Assembly (NCBI RefSeq): GCF_005517195.1
Contig: NZ_CP040244.1
Coordinates: forward strand, 1,506,001-1,570,000
Direction: 5' to 3'
DNA: 64,000 bases
From: Streptomyces vilmorinianum
Lineage (GTDB): Bacteria; Actinomycetota; Actinomycetes; Streptomycetales; Streptomycetaceae
In this document: positions 8,802 through 17,670 of the stretch, one piece after another
Layout of the letters: every line of letters begins with the position of its first letter
How positions within the stretch are numbered: the stretch's first letter is position 1
Position numbers and translations under genes: made by a program
The notes under the pieces: model-generated
Told to the model about the DNA's origin: nothing
Databases searched by the model: none
What the model saw: only the letters and a program-made list of their open reading frames with translations

Positions 8802-9359
8802 GTGACCGCAGAGCAGTCCGCAGAGCAGTCCGCGACGACGCGGGAGACCGTGGAGCTGACCTATCTGCCCGTCGTCTCCGACGCGACGGAGGCGCTCCGC
8901 GCCCGGATGCGCGCCACGCCGGCGGGGCGGCTGCAGAACGCCGTCCTGATCGGCGCCGGGGGCCTGATGTCCCTGGCCCTCGTCCTGACCCTCACCGGGC
9001 CGAAGGGGCCGAGCCTGGGCGGCGCCGGGATCTGCCTGCTCGGCCTGGTGCTGATCGCCTGCATGTACGCGATGATTCCCAGCCTCCAGGGGCGGCAGGT
9101 GCACCGGATGTTCGCCCCGCAGGGGGAGTTCCGGGGCTTCGTCGACGGGTCGGGCGTTCGTGTGGTGTCGAGGGAGAGCGACACGACGTACCGGTGGACG
9201 ATGCTCACCCGGTACGCCGAGACACGTGACCTGTTCGTCCTGCTGACCCCCGACAAGTACGGCATCGGCCTGGCCGTCCTGCCCAAGCGCGGGGTGGCGC
9301 ACCCGGCGGAGGTCGACCGGCTGCGGGCCGTGCTCGACCGGTACAGCACGCGGGTCTGA
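8802..9359 (+). CDS. YcxB-like membrane protein
   Basis: A 185-residue protein with two predicted transmembrane helices near residues 45-90 (LQNAVLIGAGGLMSLALVLTL and GICLLGLVLIACMYAMI) and a C-terminal YcxB-type domain (VVSRESDTTYRWTMLTRYAETRDLFVLL ... GLAVLPKRGV). GTG 8802 is chosen because GGAGGG at 8793-8798 sits just upstream; an in-frame ATG at 8778 has no ribosome site. It ends 25 bp before a strong terminator. YcxB-like proteins have no established biochemical role. Confidence 0.85.
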   Translation: MTAEQSAEQSATTRETVELTYLPVVSDATEALRARMRATPAGRLQNAVLIGAGGLMSLALVLTLTGPKGPSLGGAGICLLGLVLIACMYAMIPSLQGRQVHRMFAPQGEFRGFVDGSGVRVVSRESDTTYRWTMLTRYAETRDLFVLLTPDKYGIGLAVLPKRGVAHPAEVDRLRAVLDRYSTRV

Positions 9360-9384
9360 CCCATACACGACCGCCGTATGCGAA

Positions 9385-9418
9385 AGGGCCCGCACCGGAT
9401 CGCTCCGGTGCGGGCCCT
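9385..9418. terminator. Bidirectional hairpin terminator
   Basis: A perfect 14-bp stem (9385-9398 pairing with 9405-9418) with loop ATCGCT lies between the convergent YcxB-like gene and zur. Confidence 0.85.
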
Positions 9419-9440
9419 CACGTATGTCTGTCAGGTCAGG

Positions 9441-9851
9441 TCACTTCTGCGCGCAGTCCGCGCACGTCCCGAAGATCTCGACCGTGTGCGCCACGTTCAC
9501 GTACCCGTGCTGGGACGCGATCGTCTCGGCCCACTGCTCCACCGCCGGGCCCTCCACCTCGACCGCCTTGCCGCAGACGCGGCAGACGAGGTGGTGGTGG
9601 TGTTCGCCCGTCGAGCAGCGGCGGTAGACCGTCTCGCCGTCGCTGGTGCGCAGCGCGTCCACCTCGCCCGCGTCCGCGAGGGACTGGAGCGTGCGGTAGA
9701 CGGTGGTGAGGCCGACGGAGTCGCCGCGGTGCTTGAGCATGTCGTGCAGCTCCTGGGCGCTGCGGAACTCGTCCACCTCGTTCAGCGCCGCCGACACAGC
9801 GGCCCGCTGTTTGGTCGAGCGGCCGCGTACGGGGGGTCCTGCCGTCGCCAC
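9441..9851 (-). CDS. zur: Zinc uptake regulator (Fur family)
   Basis: A 136-residue Fur-family repressor. The winged helix spans roughly residues 10-85 (STKQRAAVSAALNEVDEFRSAQELHDML ... VGLTTVYRTLQSLADAGEVD). The metal/dimer region has HHHHLVCRVCGKAVEV and a C-terminal CADC, giving paired CxxC structural zinc ligands. GTG 9851 is chosen because AAGGAGG lies 5 nt upstream. It is the last gene of znuA-znuC-znuB-zur, so its own expression would fall under the Zur boxes ahead of znuA. The context makes Zur far more likely than Fur or PerR. Confidence 0.94.
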   Translation of the reverse strand: MATAGPPVRGRSTKQRAAVSAALNEVDEFRSAQELHDMLKHRGDSVGLTTVYRTLQSLADAGEVDALRTSDGETVYRRCSTGEHHHHLVCRVCGKAVEVEGPAVEQWAETIASQHGYVNVAHTVEIFGTCADCAQK

Positions 9852-9898
9852 AGGGGCCTCCTTGAGTATCCGATTGCCCCCGCCATTCTGCCAGGCCG

Positions 9899-10798
9899 CT
9901 AGAGCGTGGCATCGTCCGTGGGTCGACGCGTGACCGGAACGGCCATGTCGCACTCCGCCGCGGACGAGGCCGCGGCCTCCGCCGCCCGGGCACGTCGCCG
10001 CGCCAGGGGCGTCGCGAGGAGCGTCGTGAGGAGGAAGACGGCGATCGCGAGCAGCACGATGAGCGAGCCGGGCGGAAGGTCCTGGTAGTACGTGGTGACG
10101 GTGCCGGTCAGGGTGACGCCGGTGCCGATGAGGACCGCGAGGACGAACGTCGTACGGAAGGACCGGGACAGCTGCTGCGCCGCCGCGACCGGGACCACCA
10201 TCAGCGCGCTGACCAGCAGCAGGCCGACGACACGCATCGCGACCGTGACGGTCACGGCGGCCGTGACCGCGATGAGCAGGTTCAGGGCCCGCACCGGGAG
10301 ACCGGTGACGCGGGCGAACTCCTCGTCCTGGCTCACGGCGAAGAGCTGGCGCCGCAGACCGATCGTGACCAGGGCCACGAAGGCGGCCAGGACGCTGATC
10401 GCCGTGACGTCCTCGGGGGAGACGGTGGACAGGGATCCGAAGAGGTACGACAGCAGGTTGGCGTTGGAGCCGCCGCCGACCTGGATCAGCATCACACCGC
10501 CCGCCATGCCTCCGTAGAAGAGCAGCGCGAGCGCGAGGTCGCCGCGGGTGCGTCCGTACGTCCGGATCAGCTCCATCAGGACGGCGCCGGCGACGGCGAC
10601 CAGGGTGGCCATCCACACCGGGCTGCTGTTCAGGAGGAAGCCGAGGCCGACACCGGTCATCGCGACATGGCCGATGCCGTCGCCCATCAGGGCCTGGCGG
10701 CGCTGGACGAGGAAGATGCCGACGGCGGGTGCGGTGATGCCGACGAGGACGGCCGCGAGGAGCGCCCGCCGCATGAAGTCGGGTTCGAGGAATTCCAT
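9899..10798 (-). CDS. znuB: Zinc ABC transporter permease ZnuB
   Basis: The membrane subunit of a metal (ABC-3 family) importer, 299 residues with about eight hydrophobic segments. It begins MEFLEPDFMRRALLAAVLVGITAPAVGIFLVQRRQALMGDGIGHVAMTGVGLG-like sequence typical of ZnuB/MntB/TroC permeases. It starts 2 nt after the znuC stop, so it is tightly coupled. The C-terminal 35 residues are charged and alanine-rich. Zinc specificity is inferred from the linked zur gene, Zur boxes and His-rich ZnuA. Confidence 0.95.
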   Translation of the reverse strand: MEFLEPDFMRRALLAAVLVGITAPAVGIFLVQRRQALMGDGIGHVAMTGVGLGFLLNSSPVWMATLVAVAGAVLMELIRTYGRTRGDLALALLFYGGMAGGVMLIQVGGGSNANLLSYLFGSLSTVSPEDVTAISVLAAFVALVTIGLRRQLFAVSQDEEFARVTGLPVRALNLLIAVTAAVTVTVAMRVVGLLLVSALMVVPVAAAQQLSRSFRTTFVLAVLIGTGVTLTGTVTTYYQDLPPGSLIVLLAIAVFLLTTLLATPLARRRARAAEAAASSAAECDMAVPVTRRPTDDATL

Positions 10799-10800
10799 GA

Positions 10801-11562
10801 TCAGGTCAGCAGTCCCGTGCGGAGCGGCTCGCCGGCCGCATGCGGATGTACGTGGTCGTGGCCGGGCAGGGCATGCTGGCCGACGGCCTGCGGCGGCGGG
10901 CCGTCGTGGACGACGCAGCCGTCGCGGAGCACCACGGCCCGGTCGATCAGCGGCTCCAGGGGGCCCAGCTCGTGCAGCACGAGCAGCACGCTGGTGCCGC
11001 CGGCGACCTGCTCGCGCAGGGTCGCGGCGAGGATCTCCTGGCTGGCGAGGTCGACGCCGGCCATCGGCTCGTCCATGATCAGCAGCTCGGGCTCGGAGGC
11101 CAGCGCGCGGGCGATCAGGACGCGCTGGTGCTGGCCGCCCGAGAGGGCGCTCACGGAGTCCTTGGCCCGGTCGGCGAGGCCGACGAGCTCGATGGCGCGC
11201 TCGACGGCGGCCCGGTCGTCCTTCGTCAGCCAGCCGAACTTCCGGCGGGAGAGCCGGCCGGAGGAGACGACCTCGCGGATCGTGGCGGGGACGCCGCTGG
11301 CGGCGGTGGTGCGCTGCGGCACGTAGCCGACACGGGCCCAGTCGCGGAATCGCTTCTGCTCGGTGCCGAAGAGCGAGATGGTGCCACCGGTCAGCGGCAC
11401 CTGGCCGATGACGGAGCGGACGGCGGTCGACTTGCCGGAGCCGTTGGCGCCGAGCAGCGCGACGACCTCACCGCGGTTCACGGTGAGGTCGATGCCGCGC
11501 AGGACGGTGCGCGAGCCGAGCGCCGCAGTGGCTCCGCGGACGGATATGACGGGCGACGTCAC
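10801..11562 (-). CDS. znuC: Zinc ABC transporter ATP-binding protein ZnuC
   Basis: A 253-residue ATPase with Walker A GANGSGKST, Q-loop region YVPQRTT, signature LSGGQHQRVLIARAL and Walker B LLIMDEPMAGVD. GTG 11562 is chosen because CAGGAGG precedes it; a longer frame reaches 11589 but would overlap the znuA stop region. The C-terminal tail is rich in His (GQHALPGHDHVHPHAAG), which may bind metal. It lies 23 nt downstream of znuA. Confidence 0.95.
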   Translation of the reverse strand: MTSPVISVRGATAALGSRTVLRGIDLTVNRGEVVALLGANGSGKSTAVRSVIGQVPLTGGTISLFGTEQKRFRDWARVGYVPQRTTAASGVPATIREVVSSGRLSRRKFGWLTKDDRAAVERAIELVGLADRAKDSVSALSGGQHQRVLIARALASEPELLIMDEPMAGVDLASQEILAATLREQVAGGTSVLLVLHELGPLEPLIDRAVVLRDGCVVHDGPPPQAVGQHALPGHDHVHPHAAGEPLRTGLLT

Positions 11563-11585
11563 GGGTGCCTCCTGCTGTGCGTGGA

Positions 11586-12617
11586 TCACTTCGCGCCGAG
11601 GGCCTTCTTCAGCGCGGCGAGGTTGGACCGCATGACCTCGATGTAGTCATCGCCCTTGGACCGGTCCGTGATTCCCTCCAGGGGGTCCAGGACGTCGGTC
11701 TTGAGGCCGGTGTCCTGGGCGAGGGTCTTCGCGGTCTTGTCGCTGGCGAGGGTCTCGAAGAAGACGGTGGAGACGTTGTCCTTCTTCGCGACGTCCTGGA
11801 GCTCCTTGATGCGGGCGGGGCTCGGCTCGGACTCGGGGTCCAGGCCGGCGATGCCCTCCTGCTCCAGGCCGTAGCGCTCGGCGAGGTAGCCGAAGGCGGA
11901 GTGGGTGGTGATGAAGGTCTTGGTGGTGGTGGTCTTCAGACCGGTCTCGAACGCCGTGTTCAGCTCGCCGAGCTTCTTGACCAGGGCGTCGGTGTTCTTC
12001 TTGTAGTCGGCGGCGTGGGCCGGGTCGGCCTTCTCCAGGGAGGCGCCGACACCCTTGGCGACCTCGGCGTACTTCACCGGGTCGAGCCAGATGTGCGGGT
12101 CGGCTCCGGCGTCGGACTCGCCCTCGGCCTCGTGGCCGGCCTCGGACTCGCCCGCGTGCTCGGCGTGCTCCTCGGCGGTCTCGCCCTCGTGGCCGGGCTC
12201 CTCCGCGCCGTGGTCGTCGTGGCCGACCTCGGTGCCGTGGTCCTCGAGCTTCGTGAGGGTGGTGGCGTCGACGGTGTTCTTGACGCCGGCCTGCTTGATG
12301 GCCTCGTCGACGGCGGGCTGGACGCCCTTGAGGTAGAGGATGTAGTCGGCGTCGCCGAGCTGGCCGATCTGCTTCGGCTTGAGCTCGAGGTCGTGCGGCT
12401 CGACGCCGGGCGCGGTGAGCGTGTTGACGGAGACGTGGTCGCCGCCTATCTGCTCGGCCAGGTACTGCATGGGATAGAACGACGCGACGACGTCCAGCTT
12501 CCCACTGCCCTTGTCGGCGGCGTCGGAGTTTCCGGAGCAGGCGGACAGGGTCACGAGACCGAGGGCGACGGCTCCGGCGACGGCGGTGGTGGGTATGAGG
12601 CGGCGACGTACGTTCAT
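11586..12617 (-). CDS. znuA: Zinc ABC transporter substrate-binding lipoprotein ZnuA
   Basis: An extracytoplasmic zinc-binding lipoprotein of about 343 residues. The signal peptide ends in lipobox LSAC with Cys27. The mature part has the cluster A-I fold: DVVASFYPMQYLAEQIGG, then a His/Glu-rich loop (HGTEVGHDDHGAEEPGHEG and later residues) typical of zinc-specific members, and PHIWLDP. The start is uncertain: ATG 12617, ATG 12626 and TTG 12635 are all in frame and none has a strong ribosome site. The first Zur box overlaps these codons. Confidence 0.93.
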   Translation of the reverse strand: MNVRRRLIPTTAVAGAVALGLVTLSACSGNSDAADKGSGKLDVVASFYPMQYLAEQIGGDHVSVNTLTAPGVEPHDLELKPKQIGQLGDADYILYLKGVQPAVDEAIKQAGVKNTVDATTLTKLEDHGTEVGHDDHGAEEPGHEGETAEEHAEHAGESEAGHEAEGESDAGADPHIWLDPVKYAEVAKGVGASLEKADPAHAADYKKNTDALVKKLGELNTAFETGLKTTTTKTFITTHSAFGYLAERYGLEQEGIAGLDPESEPSPARIKELQDVAKKDNVSTVFFETLASDKTAKTLAQDTGLKTDVLDPLEGITDRSKGDDYIEVMRSNLAALKKALGAK

Positions 12618-12631
12618 GACACTCATTTTCA
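12617..12631. promoter_or_regulatory. Zur box 1 over the znuA start
   Basis: TGACACTCATTTTCA matches the actinobacterial Zur consensus TGAAAATCATTTTCA at 13 of 15 positions. It overlaps the possible znuA start codons, so bound Zur would block transcription or initiation. Confidence 0.75.
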
Positions 12632-12638
12632 ACAAAGC

Positions 12639-12653
12639 TGGAAACGATTGTCA
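12639..12653. promoter_or_regulatory. Zur box 2 upstream of znuA
   Basis: TGGAAACGATTGTCA matches TGAAAATGATTTTCA at 12 of 15 positions. Its centre is 22 bp, about two helical turns, from that of box 1, which would allow cooperative binding on one DNA face. Confidence 0.7.
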
Positions 12654-12722
12654 ATTGTCCTACTTGTGGTCCTGGCCACGCCCCGCCGCGCTCGGCCGTG
12701 TGCGGGCGGAGGCCGAACCGAT

Positions 12723-12753
12723 TTGATACGGGGGGTGCGGGCGCCGGTAATCT
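12723..12753 (+). promoter_or_regulatory. Probable glyS promoter
   Basis: TTGATA (12723-12728) and TAATCT (12748-12753) are separated by 19 bp, and the latter ends 39 bp before the glyS GTG. This fits an HrdB-type promoter. The spacing is at the long end, so it is tentative. Confidence 0.45.
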
Positions 12754-12792
12754 GAAGCATTCGCACTTCGTCGTCGTAATGAAGAGAGCACC

Positions 12793-14175
<1,383 letters not shown>

Positions 14176-14190
14176 CGCTGTTCGCACGCA

Positions 14191-14225
14191 GAAGCCCCCG
14201 GTTCCTCGCAGGAACCGGGGGCTTC
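14191..14225. terminator. Bidirectional hairpin terminator
   Basis: A perfect 16-bp stem (14191-14206 pairing with 14210-14225) with a 3-nt CGC loop lies between convergent glyS and the tetR-like gene. Confidence 0.9.
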
Positions 14226-14236
14226 GCTCTGTGCTG

Positions 14237-14821
14237 TCAGGCGCGCAGGCCGCGCAGCAGCAGGTCGAGTACGGCGTCGAACTCGGCCTCGGTCGTGGGG
14301 CGTTGCCACTCCGGGGCGTAGGCCGGGTCGTGGAAGTGCGCTGTCGCCGAGAAGAGCGCGCGGGCGGTGGCGTCGGGGTCGGGGGCGGTGAACTCGCCCT
14401 TCCGTACGCCCTCTTCGACGATCTCCCGGACCTGGCCGACCAGCGCGTCGATGTGCTGCTCGACCACACCGCTGGCCTCGTCGATGAGCACCCCGTACGT
14501 GGCGAAAAGCTCGGGGTCGTCGCCCGCCTTGTGTCGCTTGGCCTCGAAGAGGCCGGCGAACCAGGCCCGGAGCTTCTCCGCGGCCGGCTGGTCCGACGTC
14601 TCGATCAGCTCGGCGAGCGCGACCTCGGCGCGGGTCAGCCAGCGGTGCGTGACCGCCTCGCGCAGCGCCGCCTTGGTGCGGAAGTGGCGGTAGACGCTGC
14701 CGTGGCTGACACCGAGCACCCGGGCCACGTCCACGACCGTGGCCTTCGCCGGACCGTAGCGCCGCAGCACCTCCTCGGTGGCTTCGAGGATGCGCTCTGC
14801 GGTCAGGGTCTCGGTAGGCAT
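14237..14821 (-). CDS. TetR-family transcriptional regulator
   Basis: A 194-residue TetR repressor. The N-terminal HTH (about residues 8-52) reads LTAERILEATEEVLRRYGPAKATVVDVARVLGVSHGSVYRHFRTKAALREAV-like, and the C-terminal ligand domain resembles the TetR_C_33/YfiR-like group. A perfect 19-bp inverted repeat sits 3 bp upstream of its start, which points to autoregulation. It is downstream of, and co-directional with, an aldo/keto reductase gene 32 bp away, the likely target of regulation. The ligand is unknown. Confidence 0.94.
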   Translation of the reverse strand: MPTETLTAERILEATEEVLRRYGPAKATVVDVARVLGVSHGSVYRHFRTKAALREAVTHRWLTRAEVALAELIETSDQPAAEKLRAWFAGLFEAKRHKAGDDPELFATYGVLIDEASGVVEQHIDALVGQVREIVEEGVRKGEFTAPDPDATARALFSATAHFHDPAYAPEWQRPTTEAEFDAVLDLLLRGLRA

Positions 14822-14823
14822 GA

Positions 14824-14842
14824 GATGACAGTACCTGTCATC
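14824..14842. promoter_or_regulatory. Probable TetR operator
   Basis: GATGACAG and CTGTCATC form an inverted repeat around TAC, giving 8-bp arms and a 19-bp site. It lies immediately before the TetR gene start. Related TGACA...TGTCA half sites recur in the aldo/keto reductase promoter at 15961-15982. Confidence 0.7.
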
Positions 14843-14853
14843 TGACCGGGCGG

Positions 14854-15903
14854 TCAGTGCTCGCTGTCCAGGTGGGCCATCTGCTCCGCCGGGTAGCGCT
14901 CCCCGGCCGCCGCGTCCAGGGGGACGGCCTGCTCGATGGCGGCCAGGTCGGCGGCGTCGAGCGTGACGTCCAGGGCGCCGAGGGCCTCCGCGAGCCGGTC
15001 GCGGCGGCGGGCGCCGATCAGCGGCACGATGTCGGCGCCGTGCCGGGGGCCCTGAGCCAGGACCCAGGCGATCGCGGTCTGGGCGACCGTCACGCCCTTG
15101 GCCTCGGCGACGGCACGCAGCCGGTCCACCAGGTCCAGGTTCCGCAGCAGGTTGTCGCCCTGGAAGCGCGGGCTCATGCCCCGGAAGTCGCCCGGTCCGA
15201 ACGTGCGGTCACGGGTGACGTGGCCGCTGATCAGACCGCGCGAGAGCACTCCGTACGCGGTGATGCCGATGCCGAGCTCGCGGGCGGTCGGCAGGATCTT
15301 CTCCTCGATGCCCCGGGATATCAGCGAGTACTCGATCTGGAGGTCGGCGATCGGGGCGACGGCCGCCGCCCGGCGCAGGGTGTCCGCGCCGGCCTCGGAG
15401 AGACCGATGTGGCGGACGTGCCCGGCCTCGACGAGCTCGGCGATCGCGCCGACGGTCTCCTCGATCGGCACGTCCGGGTCGACGCGGGCGATCCGGTAGA
15501 TGTCGATGTGGTCCGTGCCGAGGCGCTGCAGGGAGTACGCCGCGAAGTTCTTCACCGCGTCCGGCCGGCCGTCGTAGCCGGTGAAGCCGCCCTCGACCGT
15601 GCGCAGGGCGCCGAACTTCACGCTGGTCAGGGCCTGCTCCCGGGCGGCCGCGGGGGCCGTGCGCAGGGCCTCGTTGATCAGCAGCTCGTTGTGCCCCATT
15701 CCGTAGAAGTCGCCGGTGTCGAGGAGCGTGACGCCGGCGTCGAGAGCGGCGTGGATCGTGGCGATCGACTCGGCGCGGTCGCTCTCGCCGTACAGCGCGG
15801 ACATGCCCATGCAGCCGAGGCCGAGGGCGGAGACCTGCGGGCCGGTGGTGCCGAGGGAGCGGATGGGGAGGGAGGTCGCGGGGGTGGGGGTCATGGCGGT
15901 CAT
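14854..15903 (-). CDS. Aldo/keto reductase
   Basis: A 349-residue NADPH-dependent TIM-barrel oxidoreductase. The motif GLGCMGMSALYGE and LLDTGDFYGMGHNELLINEAL place the catalytic Asp and Tyr. SVKFG supplies the Lys. The position usually held by the catalytic His (HRVDP in close relatives) reads YRIARVDP, so His is replaced by Ala; this occurs in a known subgroup but alters chemistry. ATG 15903 is chosen because GAGGAG lies 6-7 nt upstream. The gene is followed by the TetR regulator, probably in one operon. Confidence 0.93.
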   Translation of the reverse strand: MTAMTPTPATSLPIRSLGTTGPQVSALGLGCMGMSALYGESDRAESIATIHAALDAGVTLLDTGDFYGMGHNELLINEALRTAPAAAREQALTSVKFGALRTVEGGFTGYDGRPDAVKNFAAYSLQRLGTDHIDIYRIARVDPDVPIEETVGAIAELVEAGHVRHIGLSEAGADTLRRAAAVAPIADLQIEYSLISRGIEEKILPTARELGIGITAYGVLSRGLISGHVTRDRTFGPGDFRGMSPRFQGDNLLRNLDLVDRLRAVAEAKGVTVAQTAIAWVLAQGPRHGADIVPLIGARRRDRLAEALGALDVTLDAADLAAIEQAVPLDAAAGERYPAEQMAHLDSEH

Positions 15904-15944
15904 GGGGGTCTCCTCGGAGGGGATCGGAGGGGTGACGCATGACA

Positions 15945-15973
15945 ACTATGGCATGACGGCTGACAGATTTCAA
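15945..15973 (-). promoter_or_regulatory. Probable promoter of the aldo/keto reductase gene
   Basis: On the minus strand TTGAAA (15968-15973) and CATAGT (15945-15950) are 17 bp apart, a good HrdB-type promoter. Predicted transcription starts near 15938, about 35 bp before the ATG. The inverted half sites TGACA and TGTCA at 15961-15965 and 15978-15982 flank the -35 region and could bind the adjacent TetR protein. Confidence 0.55.
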
Positions 15974-16152
15974 TGTTTGTCATTCACTCGCCATGCCACC
16001 CGAAAACGACGTGCCCGGGGGAGAGCGGCGGGGTAGCGTCTGCGGCATGTCCTCGTTCTTCCAGATCTACGAGTGAGAGCGCCGCGGGCCGATCGCCCGC
16101 GCAGCGCCAGCCGATTGACCACCGCATATCTCACTGATGGGAGAGCCACTCC

Positions 16153-16320
16153 ATGGCCAAGGGCCGCAACAACCTCCTCGGCGTCGGCGGACAGCGCAAG
16201 AAGCTGTCCCGGGCCGACCAGCACGGCGCCGGTCAGGGCCGCAACGCCGATCGCAAGACGGCGGCCGAACAGAAGCAGGAGCTGCTGAAGAAGATGCGCG
16301 AGCGCGCTCACCAGGACTGA
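16153..16320 (+). CDS. Small DUF6243 family protein
   Basis: This 55-residue protein begins MAKGRNNLLGVGGQRKKLSRADQ, a conserved N-terminus I associate with the DUF6243 family in Streptomyces, and ends in a basic amphipathic helix (KTAAEQKQELLKKMRERAHQD). GGGAGAG precedes the ATG at a good distance. It is highly charged and likely nucleic-acid associated, but function is unknown. It stands alone between the aldo/keto reductase promoter and a terminator. Confidence 0.85.
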   Translation: MAKGRNNLLGVGGQRKKLSRADQHGAGQGRNADRKTAAEQKQELLKKMRERAHQD

Positions 16321-16330
16321 CGCGCAGCAG

Positions 16331-16362
16331 GACGGACGGCACGGACGGCACGGCACGGCACG
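16331..16362. repeat. Short GACGGCACG tandem repeat
   Basis: Repeated GGACGGCAC and GGCAC units run directly into the following terminator. This is low-complexity sequence in the 3' region of the DUF6243 gene. Confidence 0.6.
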
Positions 16363-16400
16363 GTGAGGGGCCGGGATCTCGGTGATCCCGGCCCCTCACC
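16362..16400. terminator. Bidirectional hairpin terminator
   Basis: A perfect 17-bp stem (16362-16378 pairing with 16384-16400) with loop TCGGT lies between the DUF6243 gene and the convergent repeat-protein gene. Confidence 0.9.
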
Positions 16401-16407
16401 TCGTCGC

Positions 16408-17520
16408 TCACGGCACGTTCGTGACGACCTCGCAGGCCGTCGCGGTGTCCGTGCCCGCCTCTCCGTCGCAGGTGTCCGGGCTGCCCGGTCCGCCGTCGAG
16501 CCGGTCGTCGCCCGGTCCGGCCCGCAGGGCGTCCGCACCGTCGCCGCCGGACAGCCGGTCCCGGCCGCCCGCGGTGCCGACGGTCGTGGTCGCCTCGAAG
16601 TCGACGTTGTCGCCGAAGATCAGGTCGTCGCCGCCGAGTCCGTCGATCCGGTCGCCGCCCGCGCTGCCGGGGACGGCGCCCTCGCCGACCGAGCTCTCGC
16701 CGACCAGGATGTCGGCGTCGGCGCCGCCCGTGATCCGGTCGTCGCCCGCGCCGAACACGTTCCCGCCCGTGGGGTCGAAGATGTTGTGGTCGCCGACGAC
16801 GAGGCCGCCGCCGGGGCCGAGGTCGAGGCGGTCGTTCCCGCCGCTGCCGTGCGCGTTCCCGAAGACCGAACCGCTGTCGCCGATGAGGAACTCCAGTCCG
16901 GGGCCGCCCGTCAGGACGTCGTTCCCGGCCCCGGTCGCGTCGCCCGAGATCGCCAGGGAGTCGCCGGTGATGTTCTCCCTGCCGGGCCCGCCGTCGATCA
17001 CGTCACGGCCGCCGCCGGAGGCATCGACGTCGCCGCGGCTGTCCCCGATCAGGCCGTCGTCGCCGTCGCCGCCGTAGATGCGGTCGTCGCCGCCGCCCGT
17101 GGCGCTGCCCCCGAACGCGAGGCTGTCCCCGGTGATGCGGTCGTCGCCGGGCCCGCCGTAGATGAGGTCGTGCCCGCCGCCGGAGGCGTCGCCGTTGTCG
17201 TTCCTGACATCGCCGTTGACGATGTCGTTCCCCGCCCCGGCGTCGATCCGGTCGTTCCCCAGGCCGCCGACGACGGTGTCGTCCCCGCCCAGCGAGCAGA
17301 TCAGGTCGTTGCCGCCCCTGCCGTCGATCGTGTCGGCGCCCTCCGAGCCGATGATGACGTCGTTGCCGGGCGTTCCCTCGACGATGCCCGAGCCGGTGAT
17401 CGTCGCCTGGCGGCCGAAGCAGGTGTGCTGGGCAGCCGCGGCGGTGCCGGGGGCGCCGAGCGCGAGCAGCGAGGCCGCGCAGACGGCGGCGATGAGCGGG
17501 GGAGCCGGACGAGGGGCCAT
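16408..17520 (-). CDS. Secreted calcium-binding RTX-like repeat protein
   Basis: A 370-residue exported protein. The signal peptide covers about residues 1-32 (MAPRPAPPLIAAVCAASLLALG, cleavage after AAAA). The mature part has hemolysin-type GGxGxDxI nonapeptides (GTPGNDVIIGSEGADTIDGRGGNDLI) followed by about eight longer repeats of 28-32 residues with the pattern GDS...G.A.G.G.D.I.GG. Four cysteines occur near the ends. GGAGG precedes the ATG. Calcium binding in a beta-roll is expected from the family. Host role is unknown, and no type I secretion genes adjoin, so Sec export is implied. Confidence 0.9.
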   Translation of the reverse strand: MAPRPAPPLIAAVCAASLLALGAPGTAAAAQHTCFGRQATITGSGIVEGTPGNDVIIGSEGADTIDGRGGNDLICSLGGDDTVVGGLGNDRIDAGAGNDIVNGDVRNDNGDASGGGHDLIYGGPGDDRITGDSLAFGGSATGGGDDRIYGGDGDDGLIGDSRGDVDASGGGRDVIDGGPGRENITGDSLAISGDATGAGNDVLTGGPGLEFLIGDSGSVFGNAHGSGGNDRLDLGPGGGLVVGDHNIFDPTGGNVFGAGDDRITGGADADILVGESSVGEGAVPGSAGGDRIDGLGGDDLIFGDNVDFEATTTVGTAGGRDRLSGGDGADALRAGPGDDRLDGGPGSPDTCDGEAGTDTATACEVVTNVP

Positions 17521-17670
17521 GTGAACCTCCAGGTGGGGGGTGTGCGGTGCTCCGCCGGTCCGCGCCACTGCTACTGTCCGTGGGCGGCCATGACGGAACG
17601 TAGGCACGGCGCGCGGGGTGCGGCGACCAGGGCCCGGCGTACGGGTGAGGCGATACGCGACAATGGGCCA

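Noticed and set aside
12654..12792. A T-box or other riboswitch ahead of glyS
   Set aside because: The gap shows no specifier loop, antiterminator or long conserved stem; it only fits a promoter and ribosome site.
16047..16076. A 9-codon open frame (MSSFFQIYE) before the DUF6243 gene
   Set aside because: No ribosome site and too short to judge as a leader peptide; reported only here.
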